Shown: positions 23,828 to 31,899 of the stretch, piece after piece
Layout: every line of letters begins with the position of its first letter
Position numbering within the stretch: position 1 is the stretch's first letter
From: Streptomyces sp. YS415
GTDB lineage: Bacteria; Actinomycetota; Actinomycetes; Streptomycetales; Streptomycetaceae
Reading direction: 5' to 3'
DNA: 64,000 nucleotides
Assembly (NCBI RefSeq): GCF_023544665.1
Contig: NZ_JAMJFL010000028.1
Coordinates: forward strand, 40,893-104,892
Program-made: the position numbers and the translations under genes
The notes under the pieces: model-generated
Databases searched by the model: none
What the model was told of the DNA's origin: nothing
Seen by the model: the letters and a program-made list of their open reading frames with translations, nothing else

Positions 23828-25120
23828 TCAGGCGGTTTTGCCGCAGGCCGGGAATCCGCGTGCCGCCAGCCGGGCCGCCCGGGTCCCGAGCACCGTGATC
23901 GCCACCACGCCGAGCACCGCCAGCAGACCGACCCCGACGGTCCCCGCCCAGCCGCCCGCGTGGAAGGCGAGCGCGCCGGCCGTGCTGCCCGCGCTGGAGC
24001 CGACGTAGTACGCCGACTGGTACAGCGCGGACGCCTGCGCCCGGCCGTGCGTCGCCGTCTTGCTGACCGCCGAGGAGGCCACCGCATGGCCCGCGAAGAA
24101 GCCGGCGGTGATCAGGACCAGGCCCAGCAGGACCAGCGGCAGGGAGTCGGCCAGGGACAGCAGCAGGCCCGCCGCCGTGGTGCCGCCCGCCGCGTACAGG
24201 GCGCCCCGGCGGCCGAGGCGGCCCACCAGCCGGCCCGCGGTCGACGCGGACACCGTGCCCACCAGGTAGACCAGGAAGATCGAGCCGACGATGCCCTGCG
24301 GCAGCCCGAACGGCGCCTCCGTCAGGCGGTAGCCGATCACCGTGTACACCCCGCCGAACACCGTCATGAACAGCGCGCCGATCGCGTAGAGGCGGCGCAG
24401 CAGCGGGTCGGAGAGGTGGTCGCGGACCGTGCCGGCCAGGACCCTCGGCTTCAGCGAGCCCGCCACGAAGTGCCGCGGCGCGGGCAGCAGCAGCCGGAAC
24501 GCCACCGCGCAGGCGACCGCCAGCGCGCCGATCACCCCGACGGCCACCCGCCAGCCCCACTCCTGCGCGACCCAGCCGGTGATGACCCGGCCGCTCATCC
24601 CGCCCACGCTGTTGCCCGCGACGAACAGACCGATCGCCGTGATCAGCGCCTTGGGGCGGACCTCCTCGGCCAGGTACGCGGTCGCCGACGCGGGCAGTCC
24701 GGCCAGCGCCGCGCCCTGCACCGCCCGCAATACGACCAGGGTGGTCAGGTCGGGCGCGAAGGGCACCAGCAGTCCGAGGGCGACCGCGACCGCGAGCGAC
24801 GCCGTCATGACCGTACGGCGGCCGAAGCGCTCCGACAGCGCGCTCATGGGAAGGACGAACAGCGCCAGTCCGCCGGTCGCCGCCGCCACGGTCCAGCTCG
24901 CGTCGCTCGCCGTCACCCCGAACTCGCCGGAGATCAGCGGCAGCAGGGCCTGGGTGGAGTACAGCAGGGCGAAGGTCGCCACCCCGGCGAGGAAGAGGGC
25001 GAAGCTCATCCGGCGGTAGCCGGGGCCGCCCGGGGTCAGACGGGAGTCGGCGGAGTCGGGGGAGGGGACGGAGGTGGCGGCGCCCACGGTGATGGACGCC
25101 CCGGTACTGGCGGGAGACAT
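23828..25120 (-). CDS. MFS transporter
   Basis: 430 aa with 12 predicted helices after a 35-residue polar N-terminus. Major facilitator signature between helices 2 and 3: LSERFGRRTVM near residue 98; repeated after helix 8 as GRLVGRLGRRGAL. The family is closest to YnfM/arabinose-efflux-like exporters with a GRVITGWVAQEWGWRVAVGVIG segment. The substrate is unknown. It starts 62 bp from the divergent LysR-type gene, whose product is its likely regulator, with an LTTR-like box between them. Confidence 0.88.
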   Translation of the reverse strand: MSPASTGASITVGAATSVPSPDSADSRLTPGGPGYRRMSFALFLAGVATFALLYSTQALLPLISGEFGVTASDASWTVAAATGGLALFVLPMSALSERFGRRTVMTASLAVAVALGLLVPFAPDLTTLVVLRAVQGAALAGLPASATAYLAEEVRPKALITAIGLFVAGNSVGGMSGRVITGWVAQEWGWRVAVGVIGALAVACAVAFRLLLPAPRHFVAGSLKPRVLAGTVRDHLSDPLLRRLYAIGALFMTVFGGVYTVIGYRLTEAPFGLPQGIVGSIFLVYLVGTVSASTAGRLVGRLGRRGALYAAGGTTAAGLLLSLADSLPLVLLGLVLITAGFFAGHAVASSAVSKTATHGRAQASALYQSAYYVGSSAGSTAGALAFHAGGWAGTVGVGLLAVLGVVAITVLGTRAARLAARGFPACGKTA

Positions 25121-25151
25121 GCCTCGACCGTACGAAGGCCGCCCTCATCCG

Positions 25152-25164
25152 TCCAATGCATGGA
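25152..25164. promoter_or_regulatory. LysR-type box between MFS and lysR genes
   Basis: T-N11-A dyad TCCA-ATGCA-TGGA in the 62-bp divergent gap, the classic LTTR arrangement. A CATAAT -10 (25170-25175) lies 7 bases before the lysR ATG. Confidence 0.55.
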
Positions 25165-25182
25165 ATCGCCATAATCGTTCCC

Positions 25183-26145
25183 ATGGAGCATCAGCAGAGG
25201 TCACAGCCGCGACTGTCACCGTCCAGTGACACAGAAGACACGGCCGAGATGTCGAGGCTGCTGGCGCCGCGCCTCGCCTACTTCGCCGGCGTCGCCCGTA
25301 CCGAGCACGTCACCCGTGCCGCGCAGGAGATGCAGGTCCCCCAGTCGACCCTCTCGCGGGCCATGGTCCGCCTCGAACAGGACCTCGGCGTCGACCTGTT
25401 CGCCCGCCGCGGCCGTACCGTCTCCCTCACACCCGCCGGCCGTACCTTCCTCGCCTCCGTGGAGCGCGCGCTGGCCGAGGTGGAGCGGGCCGCGGAGGAG
25501 GTCCGGGCCGACGCCGACCCCGCCACCGGCAAGGTCGCCTTCGGCTTCCTGCACACCATGGGCTGGGAGACGGTCCCGGGCCTGATCAGCGCCTTCCGGG
25601 CCGACCACCCCCGGGTGCGCTTCAGCCTGGTGCAGAACTACGGCGAGGCGATGATCGAGCGGCTGCGCGCGGGCGAGCTGGACCTGTGCCTGACGTCCCC
25701 GGTGCCGGACGCCCCGGACCTGGTCGCCCGCCGCCTGGACGAGCAGAAGCTCCGGCTGGTGGTCCCCGCCGACCACCGGCTCTCCGGCCGTCGGCGCGTC
25801 CGCCTCGCCGAGGCCGCCGACGAAACCTTCGTCACCCTCGAACCGGGCTACGGTCTGCGCCGGATCACCGACGACCTGTGCCGGGAGGCCGGCTTCAAGC
25901 CGCGCGTCGCCTTCGAGGGGGAGGAGGCGGAGACCCTGCGGGGGCTGGTCGCGGCCGGGCTGGGCGTCGCGCTCCTCCCCCCGCCCGCGGTACCCCGGCC
26001 GGGGGTGGTGGAGCTGACGGTCACCGCTCCGCGCGCGGTGCGGGAGATCGGGGTGGCCTGGCTGGACGGCCACCCGGACACCCCGCCGGTGGCCGCCTTC
26101 AAGAAGTTCCTGCTGTCGAAGAGGGGCAATCTGCTGCCGACGTAG
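25183..26145 (+). CDS. LysR family transcriptional regulator
   Basis: About 320 aa. Winged helix-turn-helix near residues 22-82 (LAYFAGVARTEHVTRAAQEM, PQSTLSRAMVRLEQDLGVDLF), linker helix, then a periplasmic-binding-like effector domain (KVAFGFLHTMGWETVPGLI; a conserved late LVAAGLGVALLP). No ribosome binding site precedes the ATG at 25183; instead CATAAT sits 7 bases upstream, so translation is probably leaderless. It should control the divergent MFS exporter gene and itself. Confidence 0.9.
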   Translation: MEHQQRSQPRLSPSSDTEDTAEMSRLLAPRLAYFAGVARTEHVTRAAQEMQVPQSTLSRAMVRLEQDLGVDLFARRGRTVSLTPAGRTFLASVERALAEVERAAEEVRADADPATGKVAFGFLHTMGWETVPGLISAFRADHPRVRFSLVQNYGEAMIERLRAGELDLCLTSPVPDAPDLVARRLDEQKLRLVVPADHRLSGRRRVRLAEAADETFVTLEPGYGLRRITDDLCREAGFKPRVAFEGEEAETLRGLVAAGLGVALLPPPAVPRPGVVELTVTAPRAVREIGVAWLDGHPDTPPVAAFKKFLLSKRGNLLPT

Positions 26146-26150
26146 GAGCG

Positions 26151-26909
26151 TTACCGCCGCCGCCGTCCGAAACCGGAGGCGAGCGGCATGCGCAGGCCCA
26201 GGGGCGGCGGGGCCGCGAAGGCGTCCTCCACCGGGCGGGCGAACGCCCGCCCGAACAGCACGCCCATCACGAAGTCCTCGGCCAGCGACAGCACTTCGTC
26301 CCGGTGCTGATGCAGGCCGTGTCCGTCCGAGTGCACCTCGAACCGGCACACGTCCCGGTTCGTCTTCTTCGCCCGGGCCGCCAGCCGGAAGGACAACTCG
26401 GGGTCCGTCCGCCGGTCGTTGGTCCCGTGCACCATCAGCACCCGGCGCCCCGCGAGCTGCTTCACCGGTTCGGGTGGCGCCGCGACATCCTCCTCCGGCA
26501 GCCAAGGGGCGATGGCGAGCACGGAGTTGACCGCCTCGTGCCCGGCCGCCCGCAGCGCTGCCCGCCCGCCCATGTCGAACCCGGCCAGGCACACCGGCAC
26601 ATCGCCATAGCGCCGTACGGCTTCCTCCACGGCCCAGTCGGCGTCCCGCGCCAGGTTCGCCTCGGTGCCGTTCCAGCCCCGCCAGCGGTAGTGCACCGCG
26701 TGCGCGGCCAGCCCCTCGTCCCGTGCCGCGCGGGTCAGCCTGCGCCCGAGGGCGCGGACCGATGCCGCCGCCAACACCGCGGAGGGGCGGCGATGTGACG
26801 TCTCGTCACCCGCGGGGAGCAGCAGCACCACCCCGCTCACCGCCGTCGGTTCCGGGCCGAGCGCTCTCCCCAGGCGGGCCGTGCGAACCGGCGTCGCTTG
26901 CTGTGCCAT
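26151..26909 (-). CDS. alpha/beta hydrolase with Asp at the nucleophile position
   Basis: 252 aa. Alpha/beta-hydrolase fold of the dienelactone hydrolase-like group: VVLLLPAGDE near residue 27, a nucleophile elbow reading CLAGFDMGGRAAL near 107, LMVHGTNDRRTDPE with the acid near 168 and SDGHGLHQH with the histidine near 205. The elbow residue is Asp where esterases have Ser (GxSxG). Asp nucleophiles are known in epoxide hydrolases and haloalkane dehalogenases, but those have other hallmarks not seen here. The substrate is unknown. No ribosome binding site precedes the ATG. It is convergent with lysR, separated by only 5 bp. Confidence 0.8.
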   Translation of the reverse strand: MAQQATPVRTARLGRALGPEPTAVSGVVLLLPAGDETSHRRPSAVLAAASVRALGRRLTRAARDEGLAAHAVHYRWRGWNGTEANLARDADWAVEEAVRRYGDVPVCLAGFDMGGRAALRAAGHEAVNSVLAIAPWLPEEDVAAPPEPVKQLAGRRVLMVHGTNDRRTDPELSFRLAARAKKTNRDVCRFEVHSDGHGLHQHRDEVLSLAEDFVMGVLFGRAFARPVEDAFAAPPPLGLRMPLASGFGRRRR

Positions 26910-26994
26910 GACAGAACAGTGTCAGAAGCGCAGGTGTACGCCACCCGTCCGTGGGGTCACCGTTACGTATCGACGGAAACGTCCAACAGGCGCT

Positions 26995-27006
26995 CTACGC
27001 GCGTAG
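26995..27006. promoter_or_regulatory. palindromic operator at the add promoter
   Basis: Perfect CTACGCGCGTAG, 16 bases before the add ATG. The presumed -10 TAAAGT (27011-27016) starts 4 bases after it, so the site lies inside the promoter. Confidence 0.8.
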
Positions 27007-27022
27007 GCGATAAAGTGCGGAA

Positions 27023-28180
27023 ATGACGAGCCAGACCATCGCGAACACCCCGACACCGGAGCAGATCCGCCGGGCGCCCAAGGTTCTGCTGCACGACCAC
27101 CTCGACGGCGGCCTGCGCCCCGGCACGATCGTCGAACTCGCCCGCGACAGCGGCTACTCCCAGCTTCCCGAGACCGACCCCGACAGGCTCGGCGTCTGGT
27201 TCCACGAGGCCGCCGACTCCGGCTCGCTGGAGCGGTACCTGGAGACCTTCTCGCACACCGTCGGCGTGATGCAGACCCGGGAGGCCCTGGTGCGGGTCGC
27301 GCGCGAATGCGCCGAGGACCTCGCCGCGGACGGTGTCGTCTACGCCGAGGTGCGGTACGCCCCCGAGCAGCACCTCGCGGCCGGGCTGCGCCTCGAAGAG
27401 GTCGTCGAGGCCGTCAACGAGGGCTTCCGGGAAGGGGAGCGGCTCGCCCGTGAGCGCGGCCACCGCATCCGCGTCGGCGCCCTGCTCACCGCGATGCGGC
27501 ACGCCGCCCGGGCCCTGGAGATCGCCGAACTCGCCAACCGCTACCGGGACCTGGGCGTCGTCGGCTTCGACATCGCCGGTGCCGAGGCCGGCTACCCGCC
27601 CACCCGGCACCTGGACGCCTTCGAGTACCTCAAGCGCGAGAACAACCACTTCACCATCCACGCCGGCGAGGCCTTCGGGCTGCCGTCCATCTGGCAGGCC
27701 CTCCAGTGGTGCGGCGCCGACCGGCTCGGGCACGGGGTGCGCATCATCGACGACATCGAGGTCAAGGACGACGGCACGGTCCACCTCGGCCGGCTCGCCT
27801 CCTACGTCCGCGACAAGCGCATCCCGCTGGAGATGTGCCCCAGCTCCAACCTCCAGACCGGCGCCGCCACCTCCTACGCCGAGCACCCGATCGGGCTGCT
27901 GCGCCGGCTGCACTTCCGGGCGACCGTGAACACCGACAACCGGCTGATGTCCCACACCACCATGAGCCGGGAATTCGAGCACCTTGTCGACGCTTTCGGT
28001 TACACGCTCGACGACATGCAGTGGTTCTCCGTCAATGCGATGAAATCAGCGTTCATTCCTTTCGATGAACGACTCGCGATGATCAATGACGTCGTCAAGC
28101 CCGGTTATGCCGAGCTGAAATCCGAGTGGCTGTTCCAGCAGACCGCCTCCACCAGCGGTTCTCCGGCCGAAGAAGGCTGA
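27023..28180 (+). CDS. add: adenosine deaminase
   Basis: 385 aa. Deaminates adenosine and deoxyadenosine to inosine and deoxyinosine. The metal and catalytic residues of the family are present: LLHDHLDGG near residue 23 (HxH), FTIHAGEAFG near 210 (His and Glu), HGVRI near 235 and ATVNTDNRLMS near 305 (Asp pair region). The ATG at 27023 has no clear Shine-Dalgarno sequence; TAAAGT lies 6 bases upstream, so the transcript is probably leaderless and controlled by the operator just before it. The last 70 codons use noticeably fewer GC-ending codons than the rest. A 13-bp-stem terminator follows. Confidence 0.94.
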   Translation: MTSQTIANTPTPEQIRRAPKVLLHDHLDGGLRPGTIVELARDSGYSQLPETDPDRLGVWFHEAADSGSLERYLETFSHTVGVMQTREALVRVARECAEDLAADGVVYAEVRYAPEQHLAAGLRLEEVVEAVNEGFREGERLARERGHRIRVGALLTAMRHAARALEIAELANRYRDLGVVGFDIAGAEAGYPPTRHLDAFEYLKRENNHFTIHAGEAFGLPSIWQALQWCGADRLGHGVRIIDDIEVKDDGTVHLGRLASYVRDKRIPLEMCPSSNLQTGAATSYAEHPIGLLRRLHFRATVNTDNRLMSHTTMSREFEHLVDAFGYTLDDMQWFSVNAMKSAFIPFDERLAMINDVVKPGYAELKSEWLFQQTASTSGSPAEEG

Positions 28181-28203
28181 TCGCGGGATTTCCGGGATCT
28201 GGC

Positions 28204-28234
28204 ATGCGGACGGATGTTCGCCATCCGTCCGCAT
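28204..28234 (+). terminator. intrinsic terminator after add
   Basis: Perfect 13-bp stem ATGCGGACGGATG/CATCCGTCCGCAT with a 5-base loop. Confidence 0.8.
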
Positions 28235-28319
28235 TTCGATGTTTGCGGCGGGCGCCTCGGCATGTTTACGGTCGTGGACCGCTCACATCCCCGTCATCCC
28301 ATTTTCGAGGACGCATTCA

Positions 28320-28682
28320 ATGAAGCAGTCTGCTGCCAAGACCCTCGGTGTCGCCGCCCTCGGTGCCGCCTTCGCCGCCGCCGGCGCGGGTGCCGCGAAC
28401 GCCGCCCCGGCCCTGCCGGACACCGGTTCCGCGCTGGACACGGTGACCCGGACGCTGCCCGCGGAGAACGTCTCCAAGGCGCTGCCGGGTGGCGGTGAGG
28501 CCCTGGCCCAGGGGCAGACCGCGGCCGGCACGACCGCGGCCGCCGCCCAGCCGGTCGTCCAGCAGCTGCTCGCCGAAGGCCCGACCAAGCCGGTCGCCGG
28601 TCTCCTCGGCGGCCTCCCGGTCGGCAAGGTCCTGCCCGGCGGCGGAGCCGGCACCGGGGTCAACGGCCTGCCCCTCGGCTGA
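28320..28682 (+). CDS. small secreted protein, unknown function
   Basis: 120 aa. A Sec signal peptide (KTLGVAALGAAFAAAGAGA) with likely cleavage after ANA near residue 28, then a low-complexity Ala/Gly/Pro/Leu-rich mature part of about 90 residues with GGG turns and no Cys. I do not recognise a domain. CGAGGA lies about 9 bases before the ATG at 28320. Terminator hairpins on both sides make it a single-gene unit. A protein of similar size and style is encoded at 34404; both are typical of abundant Streptomyces secreted proteins of unknown role. Confidence 0.75.
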   Translation: MKQSAAKTLGVAALGAAFAAAGAGAANAAPALPDTGSALDTVTRTLPAENVSKALPGGGEALAQGQTAAGTTAAAAQPVVQQLLAEGPTKPVAGLLGGLPVGKVLPGGGAGTGVNGLPLG

Positions 28683-28703
28683 GCCCCTTCCCGACGCGCC
28701 GAC

Positions 28704-28735
28704 GGGGCGCACCCCTCGGACACGGGGTGCGCCCC
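28704..28735. terminator. bidirectional terminator
   Basis: Perfect 12-bp stem GGGGCGCACCCC/GGGGTGCGCCCC with an 8-base loop, between the convergent secreted-protein and PspC genes. Confidence 0.8.
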
Positions 28736-28758
28736 ATCGGCGTACGGGTCACGGCCGG

Positions 28759-28959
28759 TCACCAGGCGGTGCGCGCCTTCTCCTCCGAGGGCAGGAAGAT
28801 CCAGAGCCCTATGTAGAGCAGGAACTGCGGGCCCGGCAGCAGGCAGGACAGCAGGAACAGCACGCGCATCGTGGTCGCCGACATGCCGAAGCGTCGCGCC
28901 AGCGCGGCGCACACTCCGCCGATCATGCGGCCGTTGGTGGGTCGGGCGAGGCGGGACAT
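28759..28959 (-). CDS. PspC domain-containing small membrane protein
   Basis: 66 aa. PspC domain: RPTNGRMIGGVCAALARRFGM at residues 5-26, followed by one hydrophobic helix (VLFLLSCLLPGPQFLLYIGLWIF) and a short basic tail. PspC proteins sit in the inner membrane and in other bacteria sense envelope stress; in actinobacteria many are stand-alone small proteins of unknown partner. The ATG at 28959 is chosen because AAGGAG lies 7 bases upstream; a longer frame to 29022 lacks such a site. Confidence 0.85.
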   Translation of the reverse strand: MSRLARPTNGRMIGGVCAALARRFGMSATTMRVLFLLSCLLPGPQFLLYIGLWIFLPSEEKARTAW

Positions 28960-29054
28960 CTGCGGCTCCTTCGTGAGCGTCGGTCGGAGGCGGCGGTTCG
29001 TGGCTGCCTCGTCTGTCTGCAACGCTACGGAGACGAAGGGGGCAAAGCGTCGCT

Positions 29055-29609
29055 CTACGGTGCGATCCCGACCCTGGGAATCGTCGGGGTCCTACCCTGA
29101 GGAGCCTCGTCCATCAGGGCCGACGCCATCGGATGGGAGCGTCCGGTCCGGCGGCGCAGCCGCAGGCGTGCCGCCGGTACGACGGCCGCGTGCACGAGGG
29201 CCACACCGACCGTGTTCAGCAGCACCGAGTCGACGTCGACGACCTGGCCCGGCACCCCGGTCTGCAGCAGCTCGATGCCCATCGAGATCAGGATGCCCGC
29301 GGCGACCGTACGGAGCAGTGACGCGAGGGGCGAGGCGGCGATCCTGCCGTGCACCGCGGGCAGCAGCACGCCCAGCGGGGCGAGCAGCGCCACGGCCTCG
29401 GTGATGCGGCGCAGGCCCGCCTGCCAGCCCAGCGCCAGATCGGCCTCTATCCCGGCGAACGGGCGCAGATTGGGTGGCAGTACCCAGGGAACGTCCAGGG
29501 GACGCAGCGTGAGCCAGGCGACGAACGTGAGGTGGGCGACCAGGAGGACGCCCCCTGTCACCCGGATACGGATCGCGATGCCGCCGCTGTCGGAGCCTTG
29601 ACGCTGCAC
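29055..29609 (-). CDS. VanZ-like family membrane protein
   Basis: 184 aa. Four hydrophobic helices and a polar C-terminal tail of about 40 residues. VanZ-like signatures: VAWLTLRPLDVPWVLPPNLRPF near residue 30, a central ALLAPLGVLLP and SMGIELLQTGVPGQVVDVDSVLLNTVGVALV near 110. VanZ proteins can raise teicoplanin resistance, but most family members, probably including this one, have unknown envelope roles. It begins with GTG at 29609, without a clear ribosome binding site. Confidence 0.8.
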   Translation of the reverse strand: MQRQGSDSGGIAIRIRVTGGVLLVAHLTFVAWLTLRPLDVPWVLPPNLRPFAGIEADLALGWQAGLRRITEAVALLAPLGVLLPAVHGRIAASPLASLLRTVAAGILISMGIELLQTGVPGQVVDVDSVLLNTVGVALVHAAVVPAARLRLRRRTGRSHPMASALMDEAPQGRTPTIPRVGIAP

Positions 29610-29670
29610 GCTGGGCTAGACGCGGTCTTCGGTGCGGTTGGTTCCGGGGCCGTTGTTCGACTGCGGCCCG

Positions 29671-29702
29671 TGGGGCTTGTCGCGCAGTTCCGCGCGCCCC
29701 TT
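29671..29702. repeat. Streptomyces-type intergenic palindromic element
   Basis: TGGGGCTTGTCGCGCAGTTC followed by CGCGCGCCCCTT, which can fold on itself. Sequences with the core GTCGCGCAGTTCC-CGCGCCCC are, from memory, very common between Streptomyces genes. It lies in the 119-bp gap downstream of the afsQ operon and may end its transcript. Confidence 0.5.
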
Positions 29703-29728
29703 CTCGGCGCCGCCCGGCCCCGAGCGCC

Positions 29729-30331
29729 TCAGTCCCCGGTGACTTCCGACGACGGCGGGGGCTCGGTGTTCGGCCGTGTCCGCACGTCGTCCGTGCACTC
29801 GTACCGTCGTAGCGGATCCCCGTCCGGGCCGCCCAGGATCACCGAGCCGTCGCCCTCCGCCGCCTCCGAGTCGGAGAACGTGCAGACGATCTGGGCGAGG
29901 GCCACCGGGGCCAGGGCGTCGGGCGGGGTGCTCAGCCGGAGGGTGTCGTCGGGGTCGTCGGCGCGGGGGCCGGTCACCGTCGGGGTGCCGCGGACCTCGC
30001 TGGTGTAGCCGGCCTCCAGCTCCGCCGCCGACGGAGTCGCGGTCAGTTCGTCCAGCAGGCCCTGCGCCACCAGCACCCGCCGTTGCGAGTCCGCCGCGCC
30101 CTCCGGGACCCGTACCGTGCGGTCCACGGCCACCAGCGACGAGCGGCACAGCAGGAACACCTGGGCGGGCAGCCCCCGCGAGGCCTGGGTCGCCACGTCC
30201 GGATCGGCCAGGGAGCAGTGCACCCGGGAGGGCGCGGGGCCGAAGTCGGTGGGGACCTCGGTGGCCCGGATCCCGCACCCGGCGAGCAGCCCGGCGAACA
30301 GCGGGAGCGCCAGCAGACGGCGTACGGTCAT
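29729..30331 (-). CDS. lipoprotein of the afsQ operon (GerMN-like)
   Basis: 200 aa. Signal peptide with lipobox LLAGC giving an acylated Cys near residue 19. The mature domain (VFLLCRSSLVAVDRTVRVPEG, LVAQGLLDELTATPSAAELEAGY) resembles GerMN domains, small extracytoplasmic modules found in LpqB- and GerM-type proteins. The start ATG overlaps the afsQ2 stop (TGATG), so it is made together with the sensor kinase. An accessory role in signal perception by AfsQ2 is inferred from position, as for LpqB with MtrAB; the corresponding S. coelicolor gene also follows afsQ2. Confidence 0.82.
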   Translation of the reverse strand: MTVRRLLALPLFAGLLAGCGIRATEVPTDFGPAPSRVHCSLADPDVATQASRGLPAQVFLLCRSSLVAVDRTVRVPEGAADSQRRVLVAQGLLDELTATPSAAELEAGYTSEVRGTPTVTGPRADDPDDTLRLSTPPDALAPVALAQIVCTFSDSEAAEGDGSVILGGPDGDPLRRYECTDDVRTRPNTEPPPSSEVTGD

Positions 30332-31899
30332 CACGCCTCACCCTTCTCGTCCGGGCCCTTGTTCTCCGCGGCCTCCTCGGTCAGCGCCGAGGCGTCCCGG
30401 GGCAGCCGCAGCGTGAACACCGCGCCGCCCTCGGGGCAGTTGGCGGCGGTGATCCTGCCGCCGTGGATGTGGGCGTTCTCCAGGGCGATGGACAGGCCCA
30501 GGCCGCTGCCCTCGGAGCGGGGGCGGGAGGCGCTCGCCTTGTAGAACCGGTCGAAGACGTGCGGGAGGACGTCCTCGGGGATGCCCGGCCCGTGGTCCCG
30601 GACCGCGATGACGACCTCCGCGTCCTCCTCGCGCACCGACACCCGCACCGGTGAGCCGCCGTGCTTGAGGGCGTTGCCGATGAGGTTGGCCAGGATGACG
30701 TCCAGGCGGCGCGGGTCCAGCCGGGCGTGGATGCCGCGCTCGGCCTCCAGGTCGACCGCGTCCAGCCAGGCGCGGGCGTCGACGCAGGCGGTGATCTGGT
30801 CGACGACGTCGACGTCGTCCAGCACCAGACGGGCGGTGCCCGCGTCGAAGCGGGTGACCTCCATCAGGTTCTCCACCAGGTCGTTCAGGCGCCGGGTCTC
30901 GCTGACGACGAGCCGTACGGCGGGTTCGATCATCGGGTCCATGGACCCGGTCTCCGCCTCCAGCTCCTCCTCCAGGATCTCGGTGACGGCGGTGATCGCG
31001 GTGAGCGGCGTACGCAGTTCATGGCTCATGTCCGCGACGAACCGGCGGGACGCCTCGTCCCGCGCGGCCATGTCGTCGACCCGTTTCTCCAGCGCTTCCG
31101 CCGCGTGGTTGAACGTCCGGGACAGATCGGCCAGTTCATCGGTGCCGGACACCTGCAGCCGGGTGTCCAGCTTGCCCTCGCCGAGCCGCCGGGCGGCGAC
31201 GCCCAGCCGGTGCACGGGCTTCAGCACGGTCGTGGCGGCGGCCTGCGCGAGCAGCGCTGAGCCGATCAGGGCCAGGCCCGTGGCGATCCCCAGCGACCAG
31301 GCGAGGGAGTTGAGGTCCTTCGCCTCCGGCTCCAGGGACTTGAGCATGTACCCGGTCGGCCCGCCACCGATCACCTTCGTACCGGCCACCAGATATGGGG
31401 TGTCGTCCTCCATGATCCGCTGCCAGTACAGGTGGTAGGCGTACTTGTTGGTGGAGTTGACCGCCTGCTCCTCGTTCACCGCCTCGCGCAGCGACTCGGG
31501 CACGTCCTTCAGCGTGAAGCCGCTCAGCCCGCCGGAGCTGCCGGAGACGGTCCGGCCGGCGGCGTTCCCGGCGACGAGCAGCACACTGAACCGCTGGCTG
31601 CTGTTGGCCATCTGGCCTGCGGTGCGCTGGAGTTCGTCCTGCGTCGGCCGCTCGGGCAGCACACCCGCCCGGTTCTGCATCTCCTGCTGGAAGTCCCGCA
31701 GCACCGCGTCCTGGGTACGGGTGAGCACGGCCTCCCTGTTGAGCCAGTACGCGATACCGGACGCGGACACGGCGGCGGTCAGTGCCACCAGGCCGAACAC
31801 GACCACCAGCCGCAGCCGCAGGCTGGTGAACCGCAGCCGCGACCAGACCCCCTTGCGCTCCGCGAACCAGCCGCGGAATCCCCCGTGCGCCGATGTCAC
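30331..31899 (-). CDS. afsQ2: AfsQ2 sensor histidine kinase
   Basis: 522 aa. A basic N-terminus, TM1 near residues 28-50, an extracellular sensor of about 150 residues, TM2 near 200-220, a HAMP domain, then FVADMSHELRTPLTAITAVTEIL with the phosphoacceptor His and an HATPase domain with N-box NLIGNALKHGG, G1 DHGPGIPEDVLP and G2 GSGLGLSIALE. AfsQ1/AfsQ2 of S. coelicolor influences antibiotic production, nitrogen and carbon use and morphology, especially on glutamate-based medium. The GTG start at 31899 overlaps the afsQ1 stop by 4 bases and the stop overlaps the lipoprotein ATG. Confidence 0.93.
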   Translation of the reverse strand: MTSAHGGFRGWFAERKGVWSRLRFTSLRLRLVVVFGLVALTAAVSASGIAYWLNREAVLTRTQDAVLRDFQQEMQNRAGVLPERPTQDELQRTAGQMANSSQRFSVLLVAGNAAGRTVSGSSGGLSGFTLKDVPESLREAVNEEQAVNSTNKYAYHLYWQRIMEDDTPYLVAGTKVIGGGPTGYMLKSLEPEAKDLNSLAWSLGIATGLALIGSALLAQAAATTVLKPVHRLGVAARRLGEGKLDTRLQVSGTDELADLSRTFNHAAEALEKRVDDMAARDEASRRFVADMSHELRTPLTAITAVTEILEEELEAETGSMDPMIEPAVRLVVSETRRLNDLVENLMEVTRFDAGTARLVLDDVDVVDQITACVDARAWLDAVDLEAERGIHARLDPRRLDVILANLIGNALKHGGSPVRVSVREEDAEVVIAVRDHGPGIPEDVLPHVFDRFYKASASRPRSEGSGLGLSIALENAHIHGGRITAANCPEGGAVFTLRLPRDASALTEEAAENKGPDEKGEA

